In this document: positions 1 to 6,257 of the stretch, piece after piece
How positions within the stretch are numbered: the first letter of the stretch is position 1
How the letters are laid out: the number at the start of each line of letters is the position of its first letter
Source of the DNA: Clostridiaceae bacterium
Lineage (GTDB): Bacteria; Bacillota; Clostridia; Oscillospirales; Acutalibacteraceae
Assembly (NCBI GenBank): GCA_016297645.1
Contig: JAEDGF010000049.1
Coordinates: 1-13,947, forward strand
Direction: 5' to 3'
Length of the DNA: 13,947 nucleotides
Made by a program: the position numbers and the translations under genes
Notes under the pieces: model-generated
The model's input: the letters and a program-made list of their open reading frames with translations, nothing else
Told to the model about the DNA's origin: nothing
Databases searched by the model: none

Positions 1-173
1 AAAAAAGTAATAGACACTTATCAGCATTTGTTTAAGTTTCCCAGTTACCAAAAAACATTGCTATCACAAACCAATACTTCTCAATAAAATTATTCACCTA
101 CCCGTTTAGGCAAAAAATCGGAAAAAGTCGACCCGTACCGCAAAAAAGCACTGAAAAGCAAGGAACATGAAAA

Positions 174-752
174 ATGAGCAAACAGAAAAGCGTACGCAAA
201 AATACCGGGAGCAGTCGTTCATGCTGCACATTTGAATATAACTCGCCGCTCGGAATGATAACTGTTGCTTCCGACGGGGATTATATCACCGGACTTTGGT
301 TCAACGGACAGAGGCACTTCGGAAATGTTCTGCCGGAAAATACGGAAGAAAAGACACTGCCGATTTTTGAGGACGCATCACGGTGGCTTGATATCTATTT
401 TTCGGGGGAAGAACCCGATTTTCTGCCGCCGCTTCGCTACGATTCAACGCCGTTCAGAAAATCCGTGTGCGATATCATGCTGAAAATCCCCTACGGCAAA
501 ACAACAACTTACGGCGCGATAGCAGAGGAGATAGCAAAAGAGAACGGTATCGAAAAAATGTCGGCACAGGCAGTCGGCGGTGCGGTCGGTCACAACCCGA
601 TATCCCTTATGATACCATGTCACCGCGTTGTCGGAACAAGCGGCAGTCTTACCGGCTATGGCGGAGGGATACAAAGAAAAGTTAAGCTGTTGCAGCTTGA
701 AAAAACCGATATGAGCGGATTTTTTATTCCTAAAAAAGGGACAACGCTGTAA
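174..752 (+). CDS. ogt: Methylated-DNA–[protein]-cysteine S-methyltransferase
   Basis: This is a suicide DNA-repair protein that moves the alkyl group from O6-alkylguanine to its own cysteine. The 192-aa product has the family's usual layout: a ribonuclease-like N-terminal domain (about residues 18–90) and a C-terminal helix-turn-helix/active-site domain (about 92–175). The active-site motif IPCHRVVG places the acceptor cysteine at residue 149, followed by a GYGGG loop near 161–165. The helix before the active site reads SAQAVGGAVGHNP. It has Gln where human MGMT has its arginine finger, a substitution I believe is common in Firmicutes homologues. An AAGGA ribosome binding site lies 9 nt before the ATG at 174; another ATG at 167 is out of frame. 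No convincing promoter was found in 1–173. The hairpin at 844–890 can terminate it. The family is certain; ogt versus ada-C/MGMT naming is a convention. Confidence 0.95.
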   Translation: MSKQKSVRKNTGSSRSCCTFEYNSPLGMITVASDGDYITGLWFNGQRHFGNVLPENTEEKTLPIFEDASRWLDIYFSGEEPDFLPPLRYDSTPFRKSVCDIMLKIPYGKTTTYGAIAEEIAKENGIEKMSAQAVGGAVGHNPISLMIPCHRVVGTSGSLTGYGGGIQRKVKLLQLEKTDMSGFFIPKKGTTL

Positions 753-843
753 ACAGCAACTAATACAGCAGTACATTATATTTGCACGGCTAAAAACGAT
801 TTCAGCGACAGTTTTTGAGCTGATTATCGCAAGATAAGACATG

Positions 844-890
844 AAAGAATCCGGACACTTTTCCGTAAAGGAAAAATGTTCGGATTCTTT
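844..890. terminator. Bidirectional hairpin terminator between ogt and tRNA-Leu
   Basis: A long inverted repeat pairs 844–864 with 870–890, with one G·T and one mismatch and a 5-nt loop. The outer part has A-rich and T-rich flanks on both strands (AAAG on the left, CTTTTG on the right). It lies 9 nt beyond the 3' end of the tRNA and about 90 nt after ogt, so it can serve both converging transcripts. Confidence 0.75.
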
Positions 891-898
891 TGATTCGG

Positions 899-982
899 TG
901 CCGGTGACCGGGCTTGAACCGGTACGATATTGCTATCACGGGATTTTAAGTCCCGGGCGTCTGCCAATTCCGCCACACCGGC
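899..982 (-). tRNA. tRNA-Leu (anticodon UAA)
   Basis: Read on the minus strand, this 84-nt segment folds into a class II tRNA. The acceptor stem is GCCGGTG/CACCGGC with discriminator A at 899. The D arm is GGCGGAATTGGCAGACGC. The anticodon stem CGGGA/TCCCG holds the loop CTTAAAA (anticodon TAA). A long variable arm is closed by GATA/TATC. The T arm is ACCGG–TTCAAGC–CCGGT. The long variable arm, discriminator A and UAA anticodon identify leucine (UUA codons). The 3' CCA is not fully encoded (CCG follows), so it would be added by a nucleotidyltransferase. Confidence 0.97.
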
Positions 983-997
983 ACGGCAACGCAAGTA

Positions 998-1026
998 ATT
1001 ATATACTAAACACAGCGAAATGTCAA
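998..1026 (-). promoter_or_regulatory. Perfect consensus sigma-A promoter for tRNA-Leu
   Basis: On the minus strand a TTGACA −35 box (1021–1026) and a TATAAT −10 box (998–1003) are separated by exactly 17 nt. The expected start near 991 leaves a leader of about 9 nt before the mature tRNA. All twelve hexamer positions match consensus, as is common for stable RNA genes. Confidence 0.9.
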
Positions 1027-1117
1027 TATAAAGACAGTGACAAAAGCATGGACGGAAAACAAATATCTTTGCTCCGCCCGTGTTCATGCCGTAAACACGA
1101 CCTGCCTTTTTATAAAA

Positions 1118-1255
1118 TCACTCGTCTGTTTTGGGCTTAAAATACTGTTCATAAACGCCTTCGAGAAATTCCTTTAACGCCGGGTCGGTGTCGACTTTTA
1201 TCTCAACGATAAGAATCTTTATTATTGCAACGAGAATTTTTACGAGAGTGACCAT
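1118..1255 (-). CDS. 45-aa putative membrane peptide, function unknown
   Basis: This small ORF has all the signals of a real gene. A GGAGG ribosome binding site (1263–1267) lies 7 nt before the ATG, and a near-consensus promoter sits at 1303–1331. The peptide starts MVTLVKILVAIIKILIVEIK, a hydrophobic stretch of about 17 residues with lysines at positions 6 and 13. A polar, acidic tail follows (DTDPALKEFLEGVYEQYFKPKTDE), so it is probably a single-span or membrane-associated amphipathic peptide. I do not recognise the family. It lies alone, downstream of the GH95 terminator and upstream of tRNA-Leu, which has its own promoter. A small hydrophobic toxin was considered, but no antisense RNA promoter was seen. 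Coding status is inferred from signals and composition only. Confidence 0.7.
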   Translation of the reverse strand: MVTLVKILVAIIKILIVEIKVDTDPALKEFLEGVYEQYFKPKTDE

Positions 1256-1302
1256 AAAAAAGCCTCCGTTTATGAAAGTAAGATTAAAAACAACTTAAAA
1301 AA

Positions 1303-1331
1303 AGTATAAATCAATTACTAAAAAATGTCAA
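1303..1331 (-). promoter_or_regulatory. Promoter of the 45-aa peptide gene
   Basis: On the minus strand TTGACA (1326–1331) and TATACT (1303–1308) are separated by exactly 17 nt. The expected transcript starts near 1296, about 40 nt before the peptide's ATG. Eleven of twelve hexamer positions match the sigma-A consensus. Confidence 0.85.
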
Positions 1332-1351
1332 TTCAAAATCTCGATTTTAAT

Positions 1352-1413
1352 AAAAAAAACAGTTCGGACTGACGCGCACCCGATCAACTCAGATCTTTCC
1401 CGTCAGCCTGAAC
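1352..1413 (-). terminator. Rho-independent terminator of the GH27–GH95 operon
   Basis: On the minus strand the arms 1401–1413 and 1362–1374 pair over 13 positions, with one mismatch and one G·T. They enclose a 26-nt loop and are followed by a run of eight T residues (1352–1359). It begins 15 nt after the GH95 stop codon. Confidence 0.85.
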
Positions 1414-1428
1414 GGTTTTTATGAAAAA

Positions 1429-3693
1429 TTATGCATTGACCGTAAAACTTACCGGTTTTCCGCCGGGCAGGTCCACCGTAAAGAAATCGCCGTCGGCACT
1501 GACCGCTTCGCCCGTTTCGGCTGAAAGCGAATTCATATAACATGCCCTTTCGATTTTTACCGATGTCTTTACGGGAGAGGAAAGCGTAAAACTCAACACC
1601 CTTCCCTTTTCGAAGTCGGCAGAAACCTCAATATTTCCGCGAGCTTTGAGAGAGGTAAAGCTGCCGGAAATACTGTCGGTGACGGCAGGCAGCAGCGAGA
1701 TGAAGCCCATGTGGCTCTGCAAAAGCATCTCCGCAATACCGGCGGCGCCGCCGAAGTTTCCGTCTATCTGGAAAGGCGGATGGTTATCGAAAAAGTTATC
1801 AAGCGTCGATTTTGTAAAGAGAAGCCGCAGGTGCTTTTGAACCTCGGCACCGTCGCCGAGCCGGGCGAACAGATTTATAAGCCATGCGCGCGACCAGCCG
1901 GTGTGACCGCCGCCGTTTGCAAGGCGAATTTCAATGCTTTTGCGGATAGCAGCCAAAAGCTCCGGGGTGTTTTTGTTTATCGCGCAATCGGGATAAAGTG
2001 CAAACGCGTGCGAGATATGTCTGTGTCCCGGATCTGTTTCGTCATAATCTTCAAGCCATTCCATAAGCTGTCCGCGTTTTCCGATTTTAAGCGGGGGCAG
2101 CTTTGAAAGAGCAAGCTCGGCTTTTTTCCTGAGGCGTTTGTCGTGTTTGAGAATTTTTTCGCACTCAATGTAATTGCGAAGGCAGGCGCTTATTATTTCA
2201 GTGTCCATTGTAGGAGAAAAACAGAGATACGCCTTTATATTGTGTTCGGGGGTATCCGCGTAGTAATCAAGCTCCGGACTCATGGACGGCCCAGAACGAA
2301 GCGTGCCGTCGGGCGCGGGGAAAAGACTGTCGATAAAAAACAGCGCGGCTTCCCTCATGTATTCGTAAGCCGTTTCGGACAAAAATTCCTTGTCGCGTGT
2401 AAACAGCCAATGCTCCCACATATGGGTCGAAAGCCAAGCTCCGCCCATGGGCCACACGCCCCAAAGACCGTCCGCAGGCGCCGTAAAGCCGTAAATATCA
2501 CTGAGATGATGAAGCACCGTACCGCGGCAGCCGTAGTATTTTTCGGCTGTCTGTCTGCCGGAATCGAGCAAAAGGTTGTTCATGTAATCAAACAACGGCA
2601 GATGACACTCAGGAATATTTGCGACCTCCGGGAGCCAGTAGTTCATTTGCAGGTTTATGTTTGTATGATAGTCCGCATTCCACGGGTTTTCGAGCTTTTC
2701 GACCCAAACGCCCTGTAAATTCGCAGGCAGAGTCCCCTCGCGCGAGGAGGATATGAGCAGATATTTTCCGAAAGCAAAATAGAGCGGCAAGAGTCCGATG
2801 TCGACCGCCTCGGGGTTGTTTTTCAGCCGCGCAAGGCGCTTATCGACAGGCATTTTTTCAAGCTCGTCGTCCGATGTCAATGTTATGTCGGACGCGCCTG
2901 CGAGTGCGGAGAAATCGCGTTTATGCCCCTCTGAAAGCTCGTCCCAGTCGTCGCATTCTTCAAGAATCGTTTCGCACTCGTCCTGAAAATCGCCGCCGAA
3001 ATTGTACTCGGTGGTGATACTCACCGCAATGAAAGCGGATGTACAGTCGGAAACGAGAAGCTTTCCGTCGAGGTAGGATAATTTGTTATCACCGGTTATT
3101 TTGATACCCAGTGCGAATTTATGTCCGCCGTCCCGAGTTGAACACACAGCCGTGTAAACACCGTCCTCGAACGAAGCAGACAGTGTATTTTCACGCGAGA
3201 ACTCAACGGCGAACGCGCTTTTTTGCGAGAACGACAATCTGACAGCCGTCACCTCAAAAGGATAAGAGCAAAACGCCTCCTCCTTTATCTCGCACTCCCC
3301 TTTTTTGTAAGACGCAGTAAAAACACCGTTCAAAAGATCAAGCTCGCGCCGATAATTCTCAACCGGAGCTTTGTCGGCAAAGGTGAGTGTTATAACGCCT
3401 GCGTATTCGTTTGACTTGACGCAGAAAATACCGTCCGAAATATTGTCCTTTGCCCATTCATCAAAAGACTTCACACCGGAGAGATACATACGGCGCATTT
3501 CGCCGACCTTTTTTCTGAAATCGGAGCCTTCGGTGTTGATTTTATCACCGTTCCAAATACTCTCCTCGCTCATGTATATCTTTTCAGAATACGGGTCGCC
3601 GAACAGCATGGCACCCATGCTGCCGTTCCCTACCGGAAATGCGTCCGACCATTTTTCGGCAGGCTGCAAAAGAAACAGCTTCCTGTTTTTCAT
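1429..3693 (-). CDS. GH95-family glycoside hydrolase (alpha-L-fucosidase / alpha-L-galactosidase type), intracellular
   Basis: Family GH95 enzymes remove alpha-1,2-linked L-fucose or alpha-L-galactose by an inverting mechanism. The 754-aa product shows the hallmarks. The N-terminal motif FPVGNGSMGAMLFG is near residues 19–32. The helical catalytic barrel carries YHTNINLQMNYW, whose Asn345 and Asn347 correspond to the paired asparagines of Bifidobacterium AfcA. The general-acid motif GPSMSPE has Glu474, and HPPFQIDGNFGG has Asp644. No signal peptide is visible, so it should act in the cytoplasm on imported oligosaccharides. The start at 3693 is chosen because AAGGAG (3703–3708) lies 9 nt upstream. 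The longer frame opens at 3723 within an ATGA overlap with the GH27 stop but lacks a ribosome binding site. It is the second gene of a two-gene operon ending at the 1352–1413 terminator. Whether it prefers fucose or L-galactose cannot be read from sequence. Confidence 0.93.
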   Translation of the reverse strand: MKNRKLFLLQPAEKWSDAFPVGNGSMGAMLFGDPYSEKIYMSEESIWNGDKINTEGSDFRKKVGEMRRMYLSGVKSFDEWAKDNISDGIFCVKSNEYAGVITLTFADKAPVENYRRELDLLNGVFTASYKKGECEIKEEAFCSYPFEVTAVRLSFSQKSAFAVEFSRENTLSASFEDGVYTAVCSTRDGGHKFALGIKITGDNKLSYLDGKLLVSDCTSAFIAVSITTEYNFGGDFQDECETILEECDDWDELSEGHKRDFSALAGASDITLTSDDELEKMPVDKRLARLKNNPEAVDIGLLPLYFAFGKYLLISSSREGTLPANLQGVWVEKLENPWNADYHTNINLQMNYWLPEVANIPECHLPLFDYMNNLLLDSGRQTAEKYYGCRGTVLHHLSDIYGFTAPADGLWGVWPMGGAWLSTHMWEHWLFTRDKEFLSETAYEYMREAALFFIDSLFPAPDGTLRSGPSMSPELDYYADTPEHNIKAYLCFSPTMDTEIISACLRNYIECEKILKHDKRLRKKAELALSKLPPLKIGKRGQLMEWLEDYDETDPGHRHISHAFALYPDCAINKNTPELLAAIRKSIEIRLANGGGHTGWSRAWLINLFARLGDGAEVQKHLRLLFTKSTLDNFFDNHPPFQIDGNFGGAAGIAEMLLQSHMGFISLLPAVTDSISGSFTSLKARGNIEVSADFEKGRVLSFTLSSPVKTSVKIERACYMNSLSAETGEAVSADGDFFTVDLPGGKPVSFTVNA

Positions 3694-3702
3694 GCTTTTC
3701 CG

Positions 3703-3708
3703 CTCCTT
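3703..3708 (-). promoter_or_regulatory. Ribosome binding site that fixes the GH95 start
   Basis: AAGGAG on the minus strand lies 9 nt before the ATG at 3691–3693. It falls inside the first ten codons of the longer reading frame, which argues for the internal start. Confidence 0.75.
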
Positions 3709-3719
3709 TTCGATTCTGC

Positions 3720-5408
3720 TCATTCGGCTGCTTCTATAATGTAAAGCTTAACGGAGTGCTTGCCGACGGCTTCGCTGACTTCTCCGTTCGAGGTAAACTC
3801 ATACTTTTCCCATACATCCTTGATTTTATACTTAGATGTTTTCGGAATTGATATAAATTCCATATCCGAAATTTCGGACACATTAAAGGAAAGGATCTGT
3901 GTTGAGCTGCCCTTATTGAACAGGCAAACCGCAAGCCTTCCGTCCGCAAGAGGCTTGACAAGAACATCGCCGAAGCCGTTTGTCTTTATGCGGCGGCATT
4001 GAACACCGAGCGGATCCTGGTTTATTGATATTGCGTCCCTGTTTGAAATAATGCGCAGTGTTTCACTGTCTTTGGCGGGCGTACCGTCCGCAGTAAGGAG
4101 CTTTCTTATATCGTTTCCGAGAATAAGCGGCGCGTTCATCATGCACCAAAGCGAGAAATGCGCTCTGTTTTCGGAATCCGTAAAGCTGCCGTTTCCGACT
4201 TCAAGCATATCGGGGTCGTTCCAGTTTCCCACACCGGAATAGGCATATTTGCGGACATTCACTTCGTATATTCCGACAACGGATGCCCAAACGGGTTTAA
4301 TATCGGGAGTAGTGCGCCAAAGGTTTCCGGCAGTCCTGCCCCAGTGCCACGGACGGTTCAAGCCCCATTCGCATATGGAGTAGCAAATGGGCTTTTCGGG
4401 CTTTCCGGTTTTCTGCGCGACAAGCGCCGTGGCGCGTTTAAGCTCCGCACCCATGTTACGGTACTGCTTTGCGGCGGAATCTGCACGGGAGAAAACGGGA
4501 TTTGAAATTATAACGCTGTTCTTGCCTTTTTTGAGGTGAACAAGCCCGACAAAGGCTCTGCCGTCGCGCGTGAAGCCTTTGGTCGCGGGAACTGTCACGG
4601 GATAAACATCAACGCCGTTTATTTTTACCTCTGCGTACTTTTTAACGAGTCTGTACTTTCTTATTCCGAGAGTAAGATTATAGTCGCCGTCCTCGGGAAT
4701 ATCGATATCGCAGAATACTGCCGAGCCGCCCGCAAAATCAAGTCCCGAAATAAATTCGCCGGGAGACGCGAGCTTTTCGTCTTTGAGGAGAACCGCGTTT
4801 CCGCGAAGCTCGGCACTTGCGGCGGACGCAAAAATGCTGTCGTTTTCTCCGGGATACGCAAGCATTATTCCGGTAATTTCGGGCGCTTCGGTGGGGATAG
4901 GCTCGTTATGGCAAAAATCGTACTTGAAGTATTCAATACCCCATTCCGCGAAGGTCTCCGCATCGATACGCTCGTGGTAAAGCGAACCGGGGAGATCCTC
5001 ACAGGTAAGTGTTCCGTTGGAATTATATATACCGAGCTTCAAGCCCATGCCGTTTACTTTTTCGGCAAGCGCCTTGATGCCGGACGGGAAAGTCGCCGGG
5101 TCGGAGGTCAGTCTGCCGTCCGAATCACGGACACTCGACATCCAGCAGTCGTCGATATTTACATACTCGTATCCGCACTCGGCAAGACCGGTTTTTACCA
5201 TAGCGTCAGCCATTTGCACGATAAGTTCTTCATTTATTCTGTTTCTGAAAGCGTTCCAGCTTGCCCAGCCCATGGGCGGAGTAAGTGCCGTTCCGTTTAC
5301 AAATCTATCTATCCCGTCGGTGTGTATATTGCGTGAAGCCGCAAGCTTTTTTACGGCGCAGACGGGACAAAGGTGCATCTTTTTAAGTTCGTTTTTTATC
5401 TTAAACAT
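3720..5408 (-). CDS. GH27-family alpha-galactosidase-like hydrolase with an inserted beta-rich domain
   Basis: This 562-aa protein belongs to the GH27 (melibiase-like) retaining hydrolases, which remove alpha-D-galactose, alpha-GalNAc or beta-L-arabinopyranose. The barrel opens with LTPPMGWASWNAF (about 42–54) and NIDDCW (about 84–89). The nucleophile is Asp164 in YFKYDFC; the acid/base is Asp398 in GNWNDPDMLEVGNG. Residues of about 175–310 interrupt the barrel with a beta-rich, carbohydrate-binding-module-like insert, and a C-terminal beta domain follows. No signal peptide is seen. The first 40 residues form an unusual leader with a CPVC motif (Cys14, Cys17) before the barrel. The start at 5408 is chosen for AGGAGG 7 nt upstream; the longest frame opens at 5447, inside the promoter. 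It is the first gene of an operon with GH95, sharing 2 nt of coding overlap at most. Substrate specificity is uncertain. Confidence 0.92.
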   Translation of the reverse strand: MFKIKNELKKMHLCPVCAVKKLAASRNIHTDGIDRFVNGTALTPPMGWASWNAFRNRINEELIVQMADAMVKTGLAECGYEYVNIDDCWMSSVRDSDGRLTSDPATFPSGIKALAEKVNGMGLKLGIYNSNGTLTCEDLPGSLYHERIDAETFAEWGIEYFKYDFCHNEPIPTEAPEITGIMLAYPGENDSIFASAASAELRGNAVLLKDEKLASPGEFISGLDFAGGSAVFCDIDIPEDGDYNLTLGIRKYRLVKKYAEVKINGVDVYPVTVPATKGFTRDGRAFVGLVHLKKGKNSVIISNPVFSRADSAAKQYRNMGAELKRATALVAQKTGKPEKPICYSICEWGLNRPWHWGRTAGNLWRTTPDIKPVWASVVGIYEVNVRKYAYSGVGNWNDPDMLEVGNGSFTDSENRAHFSLWCMMNAPLILGNDIRKLLTADGTPAKDSETLRIISNRDAISINQDPLGVQCRRIKTNGFGDVLVKPLADGRLAVCLFNKGSSTQILSFNVSEISDMEFISIPKTSKYKIKDVWEKYEFTSNGEVSEAVGKHSVKLYIIEAAE

Positions 5409-5415
5409 ATTATTT

Positions 5416-5421
5416 CCTCCT
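5416..5421 (-). promoter_or_regulatory. Ribosome binding site that fixes the GH27 start
   Basis: A perfect AGGAGG on the minus strand is 7 nt before the ATG at 5406–5408. The alternative upstream ATG (5445–5447) lies between the −35 and −10 boxes of the promoter and so would not be transcribed. Confidence 0.9.
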
Positions 5422-5431
5422 GCCGTTTTAT

Positions 5432-5460
5432 ATAATACATTTTTCAAACGGTAAAATCAA
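5432..5460 (-). promoter_or_regulatory. Promoter of the GH27–GH95 operon
   Basis: On the minus strand TTGATT (5455–5460) and TATTAT (5432–5437) are separated by 17 nt, giving a start near 5425 and a leader of about 17 nt. Just upstream, 5462–5467 (AGTAAA) and 5476–5481 (TTTACT) form a 6-bp inverted repeat with an 8-nt gap that could be an operator. The repeat is weak evidence by itself. Confidence 0.75.
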
Positions 5461-5475
5461 TAGTAAATAAAGCAC

Positions 5476-5504
5476 TTTACTTTCATCTTGTTTTGTTATA
5501 AAAT
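5476..5504 (+). promoter_or_regulatory. Possible divergent promoter for the 226-aa gene and topB
   Basis: On the plus strand TTTACT (5476–5481) and TAAAAT (5499–5504) are spaced by 17 nt, matching consensus at 4/6 and 5/6 positions. It is back to back with the glycosidase promoter, 15 bp apart, and its −35 box is one arm of the AGTAAA/TTTACT inverted repeat. Confidence 0.5.
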
Positions 5505-5576
5505 CATAACCGCGGTTTTTCGGAATGCAGACTCATCCCACCGGAAAATCAATTTTCATTAAAAGGAACTCAGCAT

Positions 5577-6257
5577 ATGCTCACCGATATGATACGCCTG
5601 ACAGCGGCAGCTTTTTACGGTTCGATACCTCAAAAAGCAGAATCAATAACACAGGATCGGGATTTTACCGACACCGTTCGTTTTCTCTGCGCATTATCTT
5701 CGCGCGTTCACAGAGATGACGACGGCTCGTTTACGGTGGAGCCTGCCGCTTCGCTGCCGACTCCCGGGTCGGTGACGCAGTTCAACGGTTTTTCGAAGTC
5801 AAGTGCGCTGTTTTTCTCGGCCGCAGCCGCGAATATCGGATGTACTTTCAGGTTCGCGAACATTAAAGACGGCGTTCTCACGCGCGTTGAAGCCGATGCA
5901 CTTTCCGAATATGTACGGGGCATTTTACAGATAGGAATAGCGCCGAACGGCTTTGCGGCTGCTTCGGCAAATTTGTACGAAACAACAGGCTGCATTGCAC
6001 ACGAACCGATCGAATTTGCCGCCGGACTCCTTACAACGCTCCCCCTCTGCGCGGGAAATCCCTGCTTTGCACTGGGACAGTACGAGGGCGACGAGATTCT
6101 TGAATCGGCATATGAAAGACTTGTAAGATACGGGCTTGTAACAAAAAGAAAAAGAGATATTATTTATGTCAAGAGCGTACGGCAAAGCGCACTTTATCAG
6201 AAAAGTAAAAAAGCCGGCCGCCCGAAAAAATCTCCGACAGAAACGGAAAACGCATAA
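5577..6257 (+). CDS. Uncharacterised 226-aa protein coupled to a type IA topoisomerase
   Basis: I do not recognise this protein. It is a soluble, Ala-rich 226-aa product without signal peptide or membrane span. The middle (about 60–165) is moderately hydrophobic. The segment of about 172–200 (ILESAYERLVRYGLVTKRKR followed by DIIYVK) looks like a helix plus beta hairpin, as in a winged helix. The C-terminus is basic, with an AT-hook-like AGRPKK (213–218). These features suggest DNA binding, but that is inference. AAGGA lies 9 nt before the ATG. Its TAA stop overlaps the topoisomerase ATG by one base (TAATG at 6255–6259), so the two are translationally coupled and probably work together. The frame is well supported by its length, ribosome binding site and coupling. 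Confidence 0.85.
   Translation: MLTDMIRLTAAAFYGSIPQKAESITQDRDFTDTVRFLCALSSRVHRDDDGSFTVEPAASLPTPGSVTQFNGFSKSSALFFSAAAANIGCTFRFANIKDGVLTRVEADALSEYVRGILQIGIAPNGFAAASANLYETTGCIAHEPIEFAAGLLTTLPLCAGNPCFALGQYEGDEILESAYERLVRYGLVTKRKRDIIYVKSVRQSALYQKSKKAGRPKKSPTETENA

Noticed and set aside
1083..1103. CGTGTT/AACACG inverted repeat after the 45-aa gene as its terminator
   Set aside because: The stem is only 6 bp with a 9-nt loop, and no T run follows on the minus strand.
824..1140. Overlapping ORFs on both strands across the tRNA (one carrying VAELADARDLKSR-type text)
   Set aside because: They are translations through the tRNA-Leu gene and its terminator. Such tRNA-derived pseudo-proteins are a known annotation artefact.
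1118..1255. Type I toxin–antitoxin system
   Set aside because: The peptide is small and hydrophobic, but no antisense promoter or overlapping RNA was seen, and the acidic C-terminal half is not typical of the known families.
2143..2718. 191-aa ORF opposite the GH95 gene
   Set aside because: It is antisense to a well-supported coding region, has basic low-information composition and no start signals.
4536..5336. Long 266-aa ORF opposite the GH27 gene
   Set aside because: It lies wholly antisense to a gene with clear catalytic motifs, lacks a ribosome binding site and resembles no protein. It is a shadow frame caused by codon bias.
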